A stretch of 64,000 nucleotides of DNA from Rhynchopus sp. YZ270_cl-10 (GCA_964035575.1 OZ037930.1:930001-994000); one strand, 5' to 3'; shown: positions 33,450-45,654, numbered from the stretch's first letter. Notes: generated by a model from the letters alone, not told the origin. A program made the numbers and translations.

Positions 33450-35667
33450 TCAACCAGCGCGATTCAACCCAGCGTGCGCTTCTTCAGGGTCCTGGAAGGA
33501 GCCTGAGAGTCCGTCGTCGGATTTCCAGGTTTTTTTCTTGTCATCGACGTCGACTCCCATAGACCACAGCATTTTGCGGAGCTCGTCTGCTCGGGGGAAG
33601 GCCTTTGCGCGTTGTGATTTGCGACGTGCTTCGCAAAGGAGTTGGATCTCCTGCCCACGCTGGTCCGTCTGCGTCTGACACTTCCACGTCGAATGCCCAA
33701 TCTCACGGATCGCCAGACGCAAGAACCCTGTGTCGTGATGCGAAGGATCGCAGGTCCCATCACTCCGCTTCTCGCACCGTTCAATCCACAGCTCCTGCCA
33801 GCCCGGGCTGTTGCGCTGCAGGGCTTTGACCTCGTTGACGAGGGCACTGTGGTTCTCTCCTGTGATGGCGAGGAAGGGGCGTGTGGGTGCTGTGTGGTCT
33901 GCGGTGGTGACCAGCTCGCGCAGGGCTCGGCGGATGAAGTGTGAGTCCTTCAGGGCAGGGTCACGCACACCGTCGCCGTGCATCTCGCAGTAGTCCGTCC
34001 AGCGTGTGCGCCACGCAGCAGAGTCGCGCTGTCTGTCCTTCACCCGCGCCACCAGCTCGCTGTGCTCACGGTCCTGTGCTGCGTACTTCTCAACCTCGTC
34101 CAAGGCCTGCTCAAGAAAGAACGTTTCATGGAAGACTGGGTCGTGTGTGCCGTCAGAGAAGCGCTCGCAGTATCTGAGTGAAGGGTGGTGAAGGGTGGTG
34201 AAGGAATACAGAAAACATATGTCTTGAATCGAAATACAAAGCACTCTGGAAGTGTACCTAAGAAAATAACGCTGTTTTGTTCCATGAAAAATTGTCCCAT
34301 CCGTCCATGACGGACGACCTTGATAATGCAAGCTGGGTCCACTTCTTCTTATCATTTGAGACGTCCGCAGAGGACTGTTCTAACAATGTATCAAGACCAA
34401 AATGCTATTGATGCAGACACCTCCGACTCACCCAGCCCCGGATGAAAGCAATACCAACCACCTTTAAAGAGACAAATATACCCCCAAAATAAATACCTCT
34501 GCCAGTGTCCATTCCAGGCCTGGTCTGCCTTTTGAAGGTCCTTTATCTTGGCAACGATGTTGCGGTGTTCCTTTGCTTTGGTGTGGTCGCCTTGCAGCTT
34601 CGTTATTGAGTCGCGCAGGAACTGTGGGGAATGCCGTGTCGGGTCACGTGTCCCCTCCCCATAGACGTGACAGTAGTCTGCCCAGCGGGTGTGCCAGCGG
34701 CTGTCACGCTGCAGCTCCTTCACAGTCCCGATCAGCCCTGCGAGCTCATCCGCCTCGTTGTGCCGTGCACCGTACTTCCCCCCCTTCCCATACTGTGCAT
34801 GCACGGAAGGCGCAGACCACTCCTCATGCCACTCCTGCCCCTGCAAGGACTTCGTCACCTGGTGGTGGTGCCCCTTCCCGTACCGATACCCCGAATAGCG
34901 TTCCTGGTGTCTCTGTCCACCTTTGTGCGGCGAATGAGCGGAGTGCACTGAGTGTGGTGAGTGTGGTGAATGCGATGAGTGCGGTGTGTCGTACCCAAGC
35001 ACTGGTACACCACTCATCCCGACATGGTATACGTCACTGCCGTCTGCGTAGTCAAAGTCGTGCATGTGTGGTGGTGGCACTGTAGCTGTGTGCGTGCGTA
35101 TGAGGAGCATGAGGAGCATGAGAAGCGTGAGGGGCGTGAGGTGCATGAGGAGCAGGTGGTGGTGGTGGTGGGCCTGTCTGTGGCGGTGGCGGCGCCTTCC
35201 ATGTGTGTGTCTGGTGTGCTGTGCTGTGCTTCCCACCCTGCGTCGGACTGTAAGAGCCCTGTGTAGAAGGTTTCCCGCGTGTGGTGATGGGACGCTGGCC
35301 AAGGTCGTGCAGAGCTTGTATCAACGCATGCACCTCAAGACGGTTGGGATCTTTGGTGCCGTCCAGGCATTTTCTCTGTAAGGGAGTTATGGTACAAGGT
35401 GATCTACATGAAATGGGTAACTAAGACGGTAAATAAGACGAAGACATTCAAAAACACTGAAGTAAGTAAAAGGGGGAAAAAAAAAGGCTGTTACCGTATC
35501 TGAAATGTTTTCTCCAGGCTACGCATAGTAGCTATAGCAATAAGTTGGACGAACTGCATTCATACCGCACAGTACTGGTTCCACTCCACAGCGAAGCCTT
35601 TGTCGGATCGTTGCAGCGACTTCACCTGCTCGACTAGGGCCTGGTGGAGGTTCGCATTTTTTAACAT
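33450..35667 (-). CDS. Multi-exon protein with five W..YC..DGT.DP repeats
   Basis: Proposed exons are 35667-35566, 35375-35237, 35085-34497 and 34173-33450 (517 residues). Intron ends are GTATGA...TTACAG, a weaker GTGGGA...CACACAG, and GTATTT...CACTCAG. Five copies of a 40-65 residue unit are visible: LV..VK.LQR, W...W..YC, then DGT.DP, a histidine and a FL..A helix. The exon junctions fall within the YC..DGT part. The middle is His/Pro-rich. The tail RADELRKMLWSMGVDVDDKKKTW resembles the C-terminal motif of cysteinyl-tRNA synthetases. The reading frame changes between 35240 and 35085: either the 151-base intron proposed here or a frameshift explains it. The first ATG follows an AG acceptor by three bases. 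The function is unknown; I recall similar W..YC..DP repeats from large algal and dinoflagellate families, unchecked. Confidence 0.75.
34174..34496 (-). other. Intron carrying A and E repeats
   Basis: 323 bases. On the minus strand the donor reads CAGAG|GTATTT and the acceptor CTTCACTCAG|ATACTGC. Joining restores the repeat YCERFSDGTHDP in frame. A family A copy (34222-34260) and a family E copy (34410-34451) lie inside, both antisense to the gene. Confidence 0.85.
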
Positions 35668-37472
35668 CCTCTGGGTGTAGGCAGGGGACACCACAGGCAG
35701 GGCGTCAGGGGGTGCAACCCAAAAACGTAGAAAAAGGGTTTATTCAAGCTAAAAAGGACAATAAAAAAAAAGGCTGAAAAAAAAATGCGAAAGAAAAAAA
35801 ATATAGAAAAGAAGCAAAAGAACAAAGAAAAAGAAAAAGAAAAAAAGAAAAAAGGATAGGCAGGTGACCGCAAGGCCCCCCAGGACTCGGACCAGGCGTG
35901 CCCCCCACCCACCCTCCCCCCCCCCCCTCTTACGGGAACGCCTTTAGTGTGTGAATAGGCGTTGCCTGTGGGTTTTGTGTGGGTGTCAAAAAAAAATGGT
36001 GTCAAAAAAAAAAAAAAAAAATCAACAAAAAAAAAAGTTTTTTTTGTAAGCTAGCTAGCCCTCAACTTCACCTTCTTCCAGGACTGTACATTTGCTCCGT
36101 TCCCTAAAAGGAATGGTAAAAAGGTTTTCAAAAAAAAAGGGGGGGGGGGAAATGGGCTGCAGTATTTGTATGAGGTCCTTTTGTTCAACAAGCCATGAAA
36201 CGGGTGGGGGGTTTTTTTTTCTCTCGTTTTTTTTTGTTTTTTTTTTTTTTTTTTTTGTTTTTCATTCATATTCAGCGAAACAGTCGGGAGAAAAAAAAAG
36301 GTAGTTTGGAAGCACTGTCCGTTGGAGAGAGGAACAAAAACACACACAGAAGAGGGAAAAATTTTTTTTTTTTTTTGAAAACTTGGTTGTATTAGTGTAG
36401 CCACCCTAGAGTGTGCTCCACTATTTTTTTTTTTGAGAGATGGGTGATCTGCCTTGCTGTGCATGCACGTACATTCTTTCAAAAAAGAATAGAGAAAAGA
36501 GAGAAAAAAATGGTGAATCTGAACCTAAGCCTCTCATGCTTGGTCAAACCTTCAATAAACAAGCACTCGGTGGTCTCTGGTTGAAGAGAAAACACGGGGG
36601 ACGAGAAACAAAACAAAAAGAAGAAAAAAAGAAAAAGAAAGCTTTGTAAGATGAATGTGCTTTTCTCTCTCTCTCTTGTTGCACAGACGCATCTTTTTTT
36701 ACCACTCTCGATGTCATTTCAAAATTTAATGAAAACTTTTTGTTTGGGTATGCACAACCACCATGAGGGCAGCAGTCATGCCAAATTCATGAACAAAACC
36801 CCAAACGAGACAATAAAAGAGAGATAAAAAAGTGCACAAAAAACACACACACACACACTGCCACCCCCCATTCCTTTTTAAATTTTTTCATTTTCATCCA
36901 CAATTCGACAAGGGTTTTCAAACACACGGTCAAAAAAAAAAAAATCCCCTCCCGCCCAGATACCCCCCATAAGCCCTTTCATCACTGCTCTCAAAGAAGT
37001 TTTTTTATTGTGGAATAAAAGAAGCCCTCCCTTTTACTCTGTAGAACGACTATCGGACCCACCCCCCCAGGATTAGTGGTTGGGGCTGTATTGTGATAAT
37101 TGTTTCATCATAATATCATAATACACAATACAGCTGTGATGTGTATTCTGAGATAATGATGAAAAACAATTGTCACAATACAGCTTACTACCCAAGCACC
37201 ACCCCTCACCCCCGACCCCTCTCCATATGTCCCACACAAAAGACAACACAAAAGCACACACTCGCCATCGCATGGTCAAAAACAATGCAATTCACAGGCA
37301 TTTTTCGTCCTCCTCCACCCCCTACACAACAACACAGACACACGACTGACAATCAAATTGCAAAAAACTAAACGCGAAGAGGTTTTCATTCCCTCTACAA
37401 AATGGAACATCAAAACGATAGATAAATACTGCCTCACATGACATTATTCATCTAAAAAATAACACACGGCTC
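35668..37472. other. Intergenic: C, D, F, G repeats
   Basis: Contains AT-rich and homopolymer DNA, C (36374-36426), D (36511-36555), F (36641-36697) and a palindromic G MITE (37076-37199). A small GC-rich patch near 35880-35990 with splice-like borders could belong to an upstream leader but is not supported as coding. Confidence 0.55.
37076..37199. mobile_element. Palindromic MITE family G (copy 4)
   Basis: Left border TA then GTGGTTGGGGCTGTATTG; right border CACAATACAGC...CCCAAGCAC followed by CA instead of TA. The inner arms match the copy at 32081, with about ten differences. Confidence 0.75.
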
Positions 37473-40400
37473 TCAAACCGGTGGAGGTGGGGGTGGGTCT
37501 GCAGATGCTGTTGGGAGGGAGGGGAGTGCGGAGGAGTCAGGCAACGCGGCGCTTCCTTCTGATGGAGGTGGGGGTGGTTCGTAGGCAGGTGCACCGGGGA
37601 GGGGCTTGGGGCCTGCCAGGTCGAGCTCTTGTTTAAGCGATGCGAGGGACTGCTTTGTGCAGACTTTGATGACCTTGGTTGCCATCTGCAGCACCTGGCT
37701 TGCGGGGATAGGTGCCTCGGCGTCGGCACCCTCGGGCATGACCTCCTCCTCAAGCTTGAAGTATAGGCTGTTCATGATGCTCTTCAAGGACCGGATCAGC
37801 AGTGTCCCTGCCTCGTCTCTGCCTGCGTTGGCACCGGTGGGCTTGCTTGCGGAGGCAGCTTCGGCTGTGGTCTCACGTTCTTCGTACTTCTTGACGAGGG
37901 TGTTCATGAGGCTGATCTGTTCGTCGTGTTGCTTGCGTTCGTCCTGATTGTGGTTGGTTTTTGATGACTTCTATAGAATAACATAATACAGTGGGATAAA
38001 AATAAGCAAGACAGTATGGTGTGGTTTTCAAAAAAAAAAGTACCGTAGGCAGCGTCTACGTCAGACTATAGGTAGGGGGAAAAAGAAAAAGAAAGTTTCT
38101 AAAGAAACTGCTTGAAAAAAAAATTCTCGGCGTCGATTTCAAATTCTGTTATTTAGGCCCATTTTTAGAGAGAGAGATACCGTTTTTAATGATACTACTC
38201 CAAGAAAGAAAAATTTCAAATTGTGGTTCGTGCTATCTTTTTGGAGAAGGTGTACTCCGTTCGTGTGGGTGTATGGTGGTGGGGTGGGCCATACCAGCAG
38301 CTTCTGGTTCAGTCCCAGCATCTCGCTCTGGATGTTCGTGTTCTCCTCCCGTGCTGCCTGGAGTTGGTCTACGAGCTCGTCCATGCTGCCACCGGCCTGT
38401 GGTATAAAAGGGGAGATGAAACAAAAGTTGCAAAATGCAAAATGGAATACAAATATTTGGGGGAAACGAGTTGACATAAAACACAAAGCCCTCTCGTGAA
38501 CAGTGTACCTTTGGTACAATGACCTTTTGGTATGCGACTGGTGCACCAAAAAAAAATCAATACCCAATGCTCTCTACAATGAACCAAATAAGGAAGAAAA
38601 GTTTATGAATGATGTACCTACCTCGTGATCAGTCACCTTAGAAATAAAAGAGAGGTTCCAAAGGCTTTTATTTATACTCAATATGAAACGGGTTTGGATA
38701 GTTCGCTTTTTTTGTGTTTGTTTCGCAAAATAAAACCTCTTTCTTGTCATACCTGCTTCAAAAAGGCCTCACGTTCTCCTTCTACGACACCCATTTTGTA
38801 GCCTTCGTCGTAGCCTTCACGTTTTGCTTTTTGAAGGTTTTGTTCCATTTCGTTGCGGTGCTTTGCGTCCATCTCCACAACGACTAGACGGTGTCGCTCA
38901 CCTGCCTCTCCGACACGGTCCAACGCTGTTTGCCGCTCAATCGTAAGATCGGTCTTCACCGCCGAAAGTTCCTCCTTGCCCTCCGAGATGGTGGTCAAAG
39001 CATTGTGGTACGACTCTGTAAGCTCCGTGATACGCTTCTCACGCTTCTCCACCTCCGCCAGCAGAGTGGGGATGTCCTCACACTCACGGTCCAGCCCGCT
39101 CTGCAGCGGGTCGTACCCACGGCTCGGCGCCTTCCCGAGGACACGCCGGAAGACGTTCTCGATCTTCTCATTGTTTTCATCCAACTTCCGTGTCACATCA
39201 ATGTGGTCGATCTTTTGATACAACTGCCCCATCTGGACCATAAGGCGGTCCATTCCCTTTTGCATTTCACCGAGGTCGCCTTTAGCTTCTTCTGCTGGGG
39301 CTGCTGCGGCGCCGCCGAGCTGTTTGACGAGAAGGGTTGTGAGCAGTGCGTTTGTGTCCAATGCTGCTGCAGGCTGTGGTGCAGCTGCAGCAGCAACAGG
39401 GACTGCTGCAACAGGGGGGACGGCTGCGGCGGGCACCGCTGCTGCAGTGGGTTGGGGTTGCATGCTTGCGGTGCTTTGGTGGAGGGAGGCGGCGCTCTGG
39501 TGGAGGCTTGCTGCGCTCTGGCCTAGGTCAGCAGCGCTCTGTGCAAAGGGGTTTGGGGTAGCAGGTTGGTCGACCACAACAAGCGCGTGGTTGGACACAG
39601 CATGGGAGTGGAGACTGGCGTGCGAGGCTGCTGCCAAAGATGCGGCAGACTGTGCTGCCTCAACAGGCGCTGCCGCTGGTGGTGGTGCCTCCGCCTTGGC
39701 GGTCTTCACCTTGACTACCTCAATGTGGCTCATAAGCAGGTCCGTCTCAGACACACCCGGACCACGCATCCCTGTGTCGCAGATCGTCATCTCCTCGTCA
39801 CGGAGGACAATGTACCGGCGCTGGCCTTTGCTCATCCCCACAATGCTGTCGTGCATGCCCCGTGTGATGCCCTTCGACCCGCTAGAGGAAAGCTTTACCT
39901 TCTTCGTGTCGCCATCGGGGGTGCTCTCGTGGACGGGTTGGACAGGGACGAGGAGGGTGGGGCACTTCTCGTGGTTCTGCAAACGGTATGTCTGGAAGCG
40001 TACCCCGACCATGTCGCCGTATGCAACGGGCTCGTCCGTGCCGCCCATCACCTCGAAGCTGCTGGTAGCAGGCGAGGCAGCGTCGAAGAGAGAGAGGGAG
40101 TACTGTATGGAGTAGATCATCTGCGGGGGGGGTTGTGGGTTGGGAAGTTGTGTTATGTCATTTCAAAGAATATTTTTTTTTTGTTTGATTTTAGACGACT
40201 GTCAAAGAAATAAAAGAAAAGCGATGTTTGTAAGAAAGTGACGGTTGATAAAACACCCTTTATTTCCGAGATCTGAATAGTATAAATTGAAGCATCTCAC
40301 GGACAGTGTCATCTAATCCAAGATGGTCATTATGCTATCCAAAGGAAACTGCAGAACTTTTTGAAGGAGAAAAAACAAGCTTTAGAGAGAAAACGAACCC

Positions 40401-40904
40401 CCCCTCTCATACCTGTGTAAAGGCTGTTGCCTCCTCTGGTTTTCTAAACTGAAGCGACCACATGACCCCCGACCCATCTTGGAGGTTGACGTACTGCTGC
40501 TGCCCTTCGTAGGGCTGCTGCACCCAGTAGGTGGAGGGGAGGAGGCTGGTTTCGAGCAGCTTTTTCTTTTGTTGGTCGGCGAAGAGGAGACAGACGTAGG
40601 GGGCCTGGCCTTTTTGGGGCATGGCACGTACGTAGCACATGGACGCACCCACTAGGTTTTGGTCCTGGAAGAGCCGCACCATGGCGGAGTCAAGGATCAG
40701 GTCCTCGCCAACGTTGTGCGCCATAGCCGCCTCTGCTATGCTTGCTGACGGCGCAAAGCTTGTCTTCTTCTTCTCCGGCGGCTTCCACTTAAACGTTCCG
40801 TTCCCTTCCTGCCCGCGACGTCTGTCCTGCGAAAACAAATTCCCCAAGCCCGATGGGGTCCCCATCGCGAAGTCCCCGCTGGTGTCATCCTCATCGTCAC
40901 TCAT
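37473..40904 (-). CDS. FKBP15/WAFL-like protein: WH1 + FKBP-like + coiled coil
   Basis: Exons 40904-40413, 40120-38753, 38396-38295 and 37970-37473 join in phase 0 to give 819 residues. Donors are GTATGA, GTATGA and GTATGG; acceptors are CCCGCAG, ACCACAG and TCTATAG. Exon 1 has an acidic start (MSDDEDDTSGDF) and a WH1-type domain at about 55-175 (YVCLLFADQQKKKLLE, GVMWSLQFRKPEEATAF). An FKBP-like domain follows at about 190-300 (GITRGMHDSIVGMSKGQRRYIVL). Then come a Pro/Ala/Gln-rich linker, a long coiled coil, and LIRSLKSIMNSLYFKLEEEV near 700, which matches the conserved end of animal FKBP15. The Pro-rich C-terminus ends PPPPPPV. FKBP15 links endosome movement to actin in animals. The FKBP pocket residues are not well kept, so isomerase activity is doubtful. 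Confidence 0.88.
38397..38752 (-). other. FKBP15-like intron 2 with A and D repeats
   Basis: 356 bases between AAGCAG|GTATGA and ATACCACAG|GCC. Carries family A (38471-38547) and family D (38598-38643) copies, both antisense to the gene as elsewhere. Confidence 0.85.
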
Positions 40905-42676
40905 TTTGTTGCCCCCAAATTTGAGAAAAGTAAAAAAAGTAGAAAAAGGAAAAAGAAAAAGGTTATGTGTACCGGGGGTTAGTGTGACGCTGGGAATGAG
41001 TTGATGGGGGTGCAATACGCAGCTTATTGAGCCGGGATGGGCTTCCTGAAGGAGCTCAGGACGGAGGGGGGGGGGGGGGGGGGGGTAGGGGAGGGTCACT
41101 GTACTCGATAAATGCGATTTTTCCGATTTTGATCCTCAGAACCGCAGAAGTCCCCGAAAACTATACCAAACCACCTAGGGGACCCAAAAAACGCACCAGC
41201 GACCCAGTTTTGACACAGAAACACTCAGATGATGCCTGAAATGCAATTTTTAAAAAATGCCTACAGAACTTGTACCTGCCCACCCCCCGTAGATAGAGCA
41301 AATCACACATTCATCACGCCTCAGTGTGGGCCAGGGGCCAGAAAAGCCCCCAAAGCCACATATTTTCACCCCAGAACCTATCCCGAGGGGTACCCAGGCT
41401 GTTTCGGGGTGTTTAGAGGGACTTGGTGGAACTTAGAACCATGTTTCAAAAAGGGTACAAGTACTGTGCCAAGGGTTTTCCCACCCTAAGGTATCTGAAG
41501 CCGTCAAAAAACGTGAAGTAGGCAATAAATCAAAAAATACCCCCTGAGGTCAAAAAAACCACACCATAGGCCCATTTGGACCCCAAAAATCGAATTCCGC
41601 CCGGTTTTGGGCACTTTTAACCACTTCTGAGCGACTTTTTTGCGTTTTTTAAAAGTGACCACCAACTTGTACCTGCCCACCCCCCCTGTAGATAGAGCAA
41701 CTCACACATCCATCACGCCTCAGTGTGAGCCAGGGGCCAGAAAAGCCCCCAAAGCCACATATTTTCACCCCAGAACCTATCCCGAGGGGTACCCAGGCTG
41801 TTTCGGGGTGTTTAGAGGGACTTGGTGGAACTTAGAACCATGTTTCAAAAGGGTACCAGTACTTGGTCCCTTGAGAGGGCAAACCCTTGGCACAGTACTT
41901 GTACCCTTTTTGAAACATGGTTCTAAGTTCCACCAAGTCCCTCTAAACACCCCGAAACAGCCTGGGTACCCCTCGGGATAGGTTCTGGGGTGAAAATATG
42001 TGGCTTTGGGGGCTTTTCTGGCCCCTGGCTCACACTGAGGCGTGATGGATGTGTGAGTTGCTCTATCTACGGGGGTGGGCAGGTACAAGTTCTGTAGGCA
42101 CTCTTTTAAAATTGCATTTCAGGCATTATCTGAGTGTTTCTGTGTCAAAACTGGGGCGCTGGTGCGTTTTTTGGGTCCCCTAGGTGGTTTGGTATAGTTT
42201 TCGGGGACTTCTGCGGTTCTGAGGATCAAAATCGGAAAAATCGCATTTATCGAGAGATTTAACGTGCAGTGACCCTCCCCTAGGGGGGGGGGGGGGCGAC
42301 ACGGTGGAGTACCACAACGCTGGACACACCCCGCATTATTGATGCAACCGAGTGTTGCTTTCTGGTGACAAGAAGGCACACCTTGCAGTCGGGGAGAACT
42401 ACACTCCTGAAGCATGACTTGGATTTGATTCAGAAGGACAGAAGATGAAGACTCCCGCAACGTTAGACACTCATGAAGTGATCAAGGGGAAAATGAGCAA
42501 AACTAAAACCCAACAACAATGTTGCTTTTTTCCCTGTTTTACTTTAGAATCTAATAGCTAATAAATCCTTCGCTTGTGAAGGTCTTTTTGGTTGTCGTCC
42601 AACAAAAAAAAGAGGTTTTTTTTCTAATTGTCGCCAAAAAAAAAGAAGAAAAAGATAGAAAAAAGTTGGCAATTTT
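40905..42676. other. Intergenic, mostly a TA-flanked foldback element
   Basis: The leader of the FKBP15-like gene occupies the first 100 or so bases. The 1.2 kb element at 41088-42280 fills most of the rest. 42283-42676 has no recognised gene. Confidence 0.6.
41088..42280. mobile_element. TA-flanked foldback element with long inverted repeats
   Basis: 1193 bp, flanked by TA at 41086-41087 and 42281-42282, each TA set in a poly-G run. Ends are GGGGAGGGTCACTG on both sides (right one read inverted). Beyond that, about 350 bases of each end are near-identical inverted copies (41107-41460 against 41885-42260). A third copy of the inner 190-base block (GTAGATAGAGCAA... to ...ACCATGTTTCAAAA) sits directly at 41668-41855. 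No protein is encoded. A Tc1/mariner-like origin is suggested by the TA flanks only. Confidence 0.75.
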
Positions 42677-44427
42677 CTACCCCGCGCTGCTTTCGTAAGG
42701 ACCACTGTGAAGACCACCACCGTACCAGTCTGTCTGTGGCTGCGTGTACTGTGGGGTGTTGGTGTGGTGTTCTACAAAATATCAAAAATAGTTCTAAATA
42801 AAAAGACTGTTGCTTTTTGGGTTGTATCTACTGCAGAGAACAACGTTTGACTTAAAATACAAAATCCATCTCGTGAACAGTGTACCTTTGGTACAATGAC
42901 CGGTGCACCGTGGATGGACCCCAACCATGCAGTCCCACATTCATTTCGTGGTTTACATCTGATCTAAGGGGGAAAAGGGGAGCAAAATTTCTGATTATGT
43001 TCCATATTAACATAGAAGGTTGCTTTAAAGATTTTTTGGTAGAGGTATAGACAGTAACGTAATGTCCTGCCACTGCTTTTGAACGCTACTTACAATAGCA
43101 CAATCACAACATACACAACTTTTCTATTCCAAAAAAACACCAAAAAGGCTTTTAACCCATGCATCTCCCCATCAAAAAACCACTCACATACATAAGGATA
43201 GCCATACGGGCTGTAGGCAGGGTAGCCGTAGGGGTATGGATAGGGGGCATGGTGTGCAGGTGGGACTTGATGTGCTGCCTCGGGACGCGACGGGGACGGC
43301 TCGGGCACAGCACTACCACCCCCACCACCACTACGCAACCCCTCTGCCTTCGCCAACGCTGCCTTCAAAGCTTCAGCCTCAACACGCGCCTCGCGTTGGT
43401 CCTGCGCCAGGTCTGTGTACGCTGTCTTCAAATCAGCTAGCTCCTTGCGGAGTACTTCCGTTTCTGAGGGTGTTGCTGCTGCTGGTGTTGTTGTTGTTGT
43501 TGCTGCTGCCGCCCCCTCTGCCACACCCATCTGCCCCTTCTGTGGTTCGTTTTCCTTAAGAATCTTCTGCGCAGCTTCAACGTTGGGTGCAACATGCTGC
43601 ATAGTTTTGTCAAACATATAACGTATCTTCGATAGCTGTAGCTTCCAATGCGCAGAGGCTGGGAGGTCGCGTGGGTATGCATGCTCCGCCATTGAAGGCA
43701 CAACGTCTGCAAGGAAGTGCTGTGAGGTGGGGTCCGAATGTATGTTCGCTGCCGGGTGAACGTACATCCCGCTTTGTGAGTACCGATTGGTAGGCCCGGT
43801 AAGGTCGGACACACCATGCTCACACCCCGACCCTGTTGCCGCAACATCGACGTCACGCCCATAGAACTTCTTATAACACTCCCTACACGAGATGACATGG
43901 GGATGCGGGTCGGTCTGCGTATCCACCGTCACGCCATCAAAGGTCTGCGTCCCTCTGTCTGCCACCATCACACCCCACTCCTCGAGGCTATCGTCGTCTT
44001 CTATACGTTTTTTTGAACGCTTCCTTTTGTGGCCTGAAGAGGAAGAAGATGAGGAGGAGGAGGATTCTGGCTTCTGCGCTTTCTTCTTCGGTACTGGTGG
44101 TGGTGTGGTGAGGGTGGAGAGGTTCGGGATGCCTACCCCTGGAACATCCTTGAGGCTGGTGTACGCGTGGAGGGCAGATGCATCGCGTTCGCTCTGTTGC
44201 TGTCGGAGGCGTTCCATACGCTTCTTGCTTTCCTCTGTTCGTGTGCTGCTGGAGACAGACACATTGCCGGACAGCACGCTTGTTACTGGGATTGGCACCA
44301 CATCGCCCCGTTGCACCACCGTTGTTGCAGAACCCCCCGTCGCAGGCAACGTTGCGTTTGCAGCCAGCTTCGGTGTATCATCCTCACTCGTGGTGTCCCC
44401 ATCCAGCAGATCCCCCAAAGACAGCAT
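42677..44427 (-). CDS. Ser-rich/coiled-coil protein with Tyr-Pro-Gly tail, unknown function
   Basis: Two exons, 44427-43192 and 42748-42677, joined in phase 0 (donor TAT|GTATGT, acceptor CCCCACAG|TAC), give 435 residues. The N-terminus is low-complexity, with a Ser run (about 125-136) and a basic patch HKRKRSKKR that could be a nuclear signal. The segment ISCRECYKKFYG with a later C and H (about 175-200) might bind zinc. A helix-rich part holds a coiled coil at about 310-370 (EVLRKELADLKTAYTDLAQDQ). The tail is Tyr/Pro/Gly-rich (PYPYPYGYPAYSPYGYPY, then YTQPQTDWYGGG across the splice). An AG acceptor (CATAG) lies eight bases before the ATG, so no upstream coding exon is needed. The 443-base intron carries a family A repeat. 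Family unrecognised. Confidence 0.8.
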
Positions 44428-44742
44428 CCCGTTGTCTATGTGTAAAGGGAGGGAAGGGTGGGTGGGGTGGGGTACTGAATTGACAATTTGATTTGAAATG
44501 CAAAAAAAAAAAAGCCCGCCTTTTGGTATATGCTCGGTGCCATGGTACATCCATTTCGAGGTTGGCATCTGATGTGCCCTACTCCCGCTTCCTATCAGAT
44601 GAATGAAAGGATCACTGGAGATGTATGGTTGCTTAAGTCTGTGTGATGCAGGGTCCAGTTTGGGGTCATCTGCCTGTTTTGCAGTGTGGGAGGTCCGATA
44701 ATGGAGCCCAATCCCTGAGTCGCTAATCCGGGCGGGAAGAAA

Positions 44743-44895
44743 GTTGACTTGAGATACAAAGACCTCTCGTGACGGTGTACCTTGGTATGATTGGTGGACA
44801 CCCAACCATGCAGTCCTACATCCATTTCGTGGGTTACATCTGATATGTGCTACTCCCGCTTCCACTCATCAGCCAGATGAACGGGGATCATTGCG
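44743..44895 (+). repeat. Repeat family A, long copy
   Basis: TTGACTTGAGATACAAAG, CCTCTCGTGACGGTGTACC, AACCATGCAGTCC, CATCCATTTCGTGG, CATCTGATATGTGC and ACTCCCGCTTCC in the same order as the copies at 42847, 55899 and 57632. The longest copies also end with GTGTGATGCAGGGTCCAGTT. Confidence 0.75.
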
Positions 44896-45654
44896 AACAC
44901 AGAGAAGACATGAAAGCACCTCTGGCATAGGCCAGCCCATTTCGATACCCTCCCTACTTGAAGAAAAACCCCCTTTTCTGGTCCATTTCAACGCGAAAAT
45001 CGACCCCCCAGACCCCCAAAAAAACTGTCGCTGATTTCGACCAGTTTTTTTTCACTCAAACTTTTTTCAAAAACTGAAAAAAGCCCATTTATTACCCCAT
45101 ACACGACCTAAAAGGTGACATGACATGCTAAATACATGATAACTATCATCACGCCATCATGGAAAACAACGTCGTGTAGGACACCCCCTACCCTTGGTGA
45201 GCGTGGGAGGCATGGTTAACCCCCTTGGTCTGCCCCCCCAAACGGTTTCCTCACAATGGTCTGTGAGAACGGAAAAGCCAAGCAAGCGTGCATCTCTTCA
45301 CATCGAAAGACCACACAGCACCCTGCACAACCACCACTGAACAGCATTGGGCAACCTCTCCACCCCACACACTACCCCACAGTCGACACAACGATGACTC
45401 ACGCCAACGTGCACAACTCCCCAGGCACACCACAGCATCAGTGACAACTGAAGCCCGGTAGAGCCATACCCCCCTCCTCTCCTCTCTCCCCTCTCCTCCA
45501 CAGGACACATACCCCACACACAGCCCTCCCCTATGCAAGCACAACACAACCGCCACGTGGTTCTCCCCTCAAGGTGTGCACTGCACTACTATAAAGAACA
45601 CAACTACCATCCTATCTTCTTCTCCCTTCTCTCACATCGCAGCTCTGCATCACA

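Noticed and set aside
38891-39526. Plus-strand frames antisense to the FKBP15-like exon 2
   Set aside because: They are shadows of the GC-rich coding exon; the minus-strand frame has a clear homolog.
44428-44865. Upstream N-terminal extension of the Tyr/Pro-rich protein
   Set aside because: The extension translates two family A repeats. An AG acceptor eight bases before ATG 44427 marks a better start.
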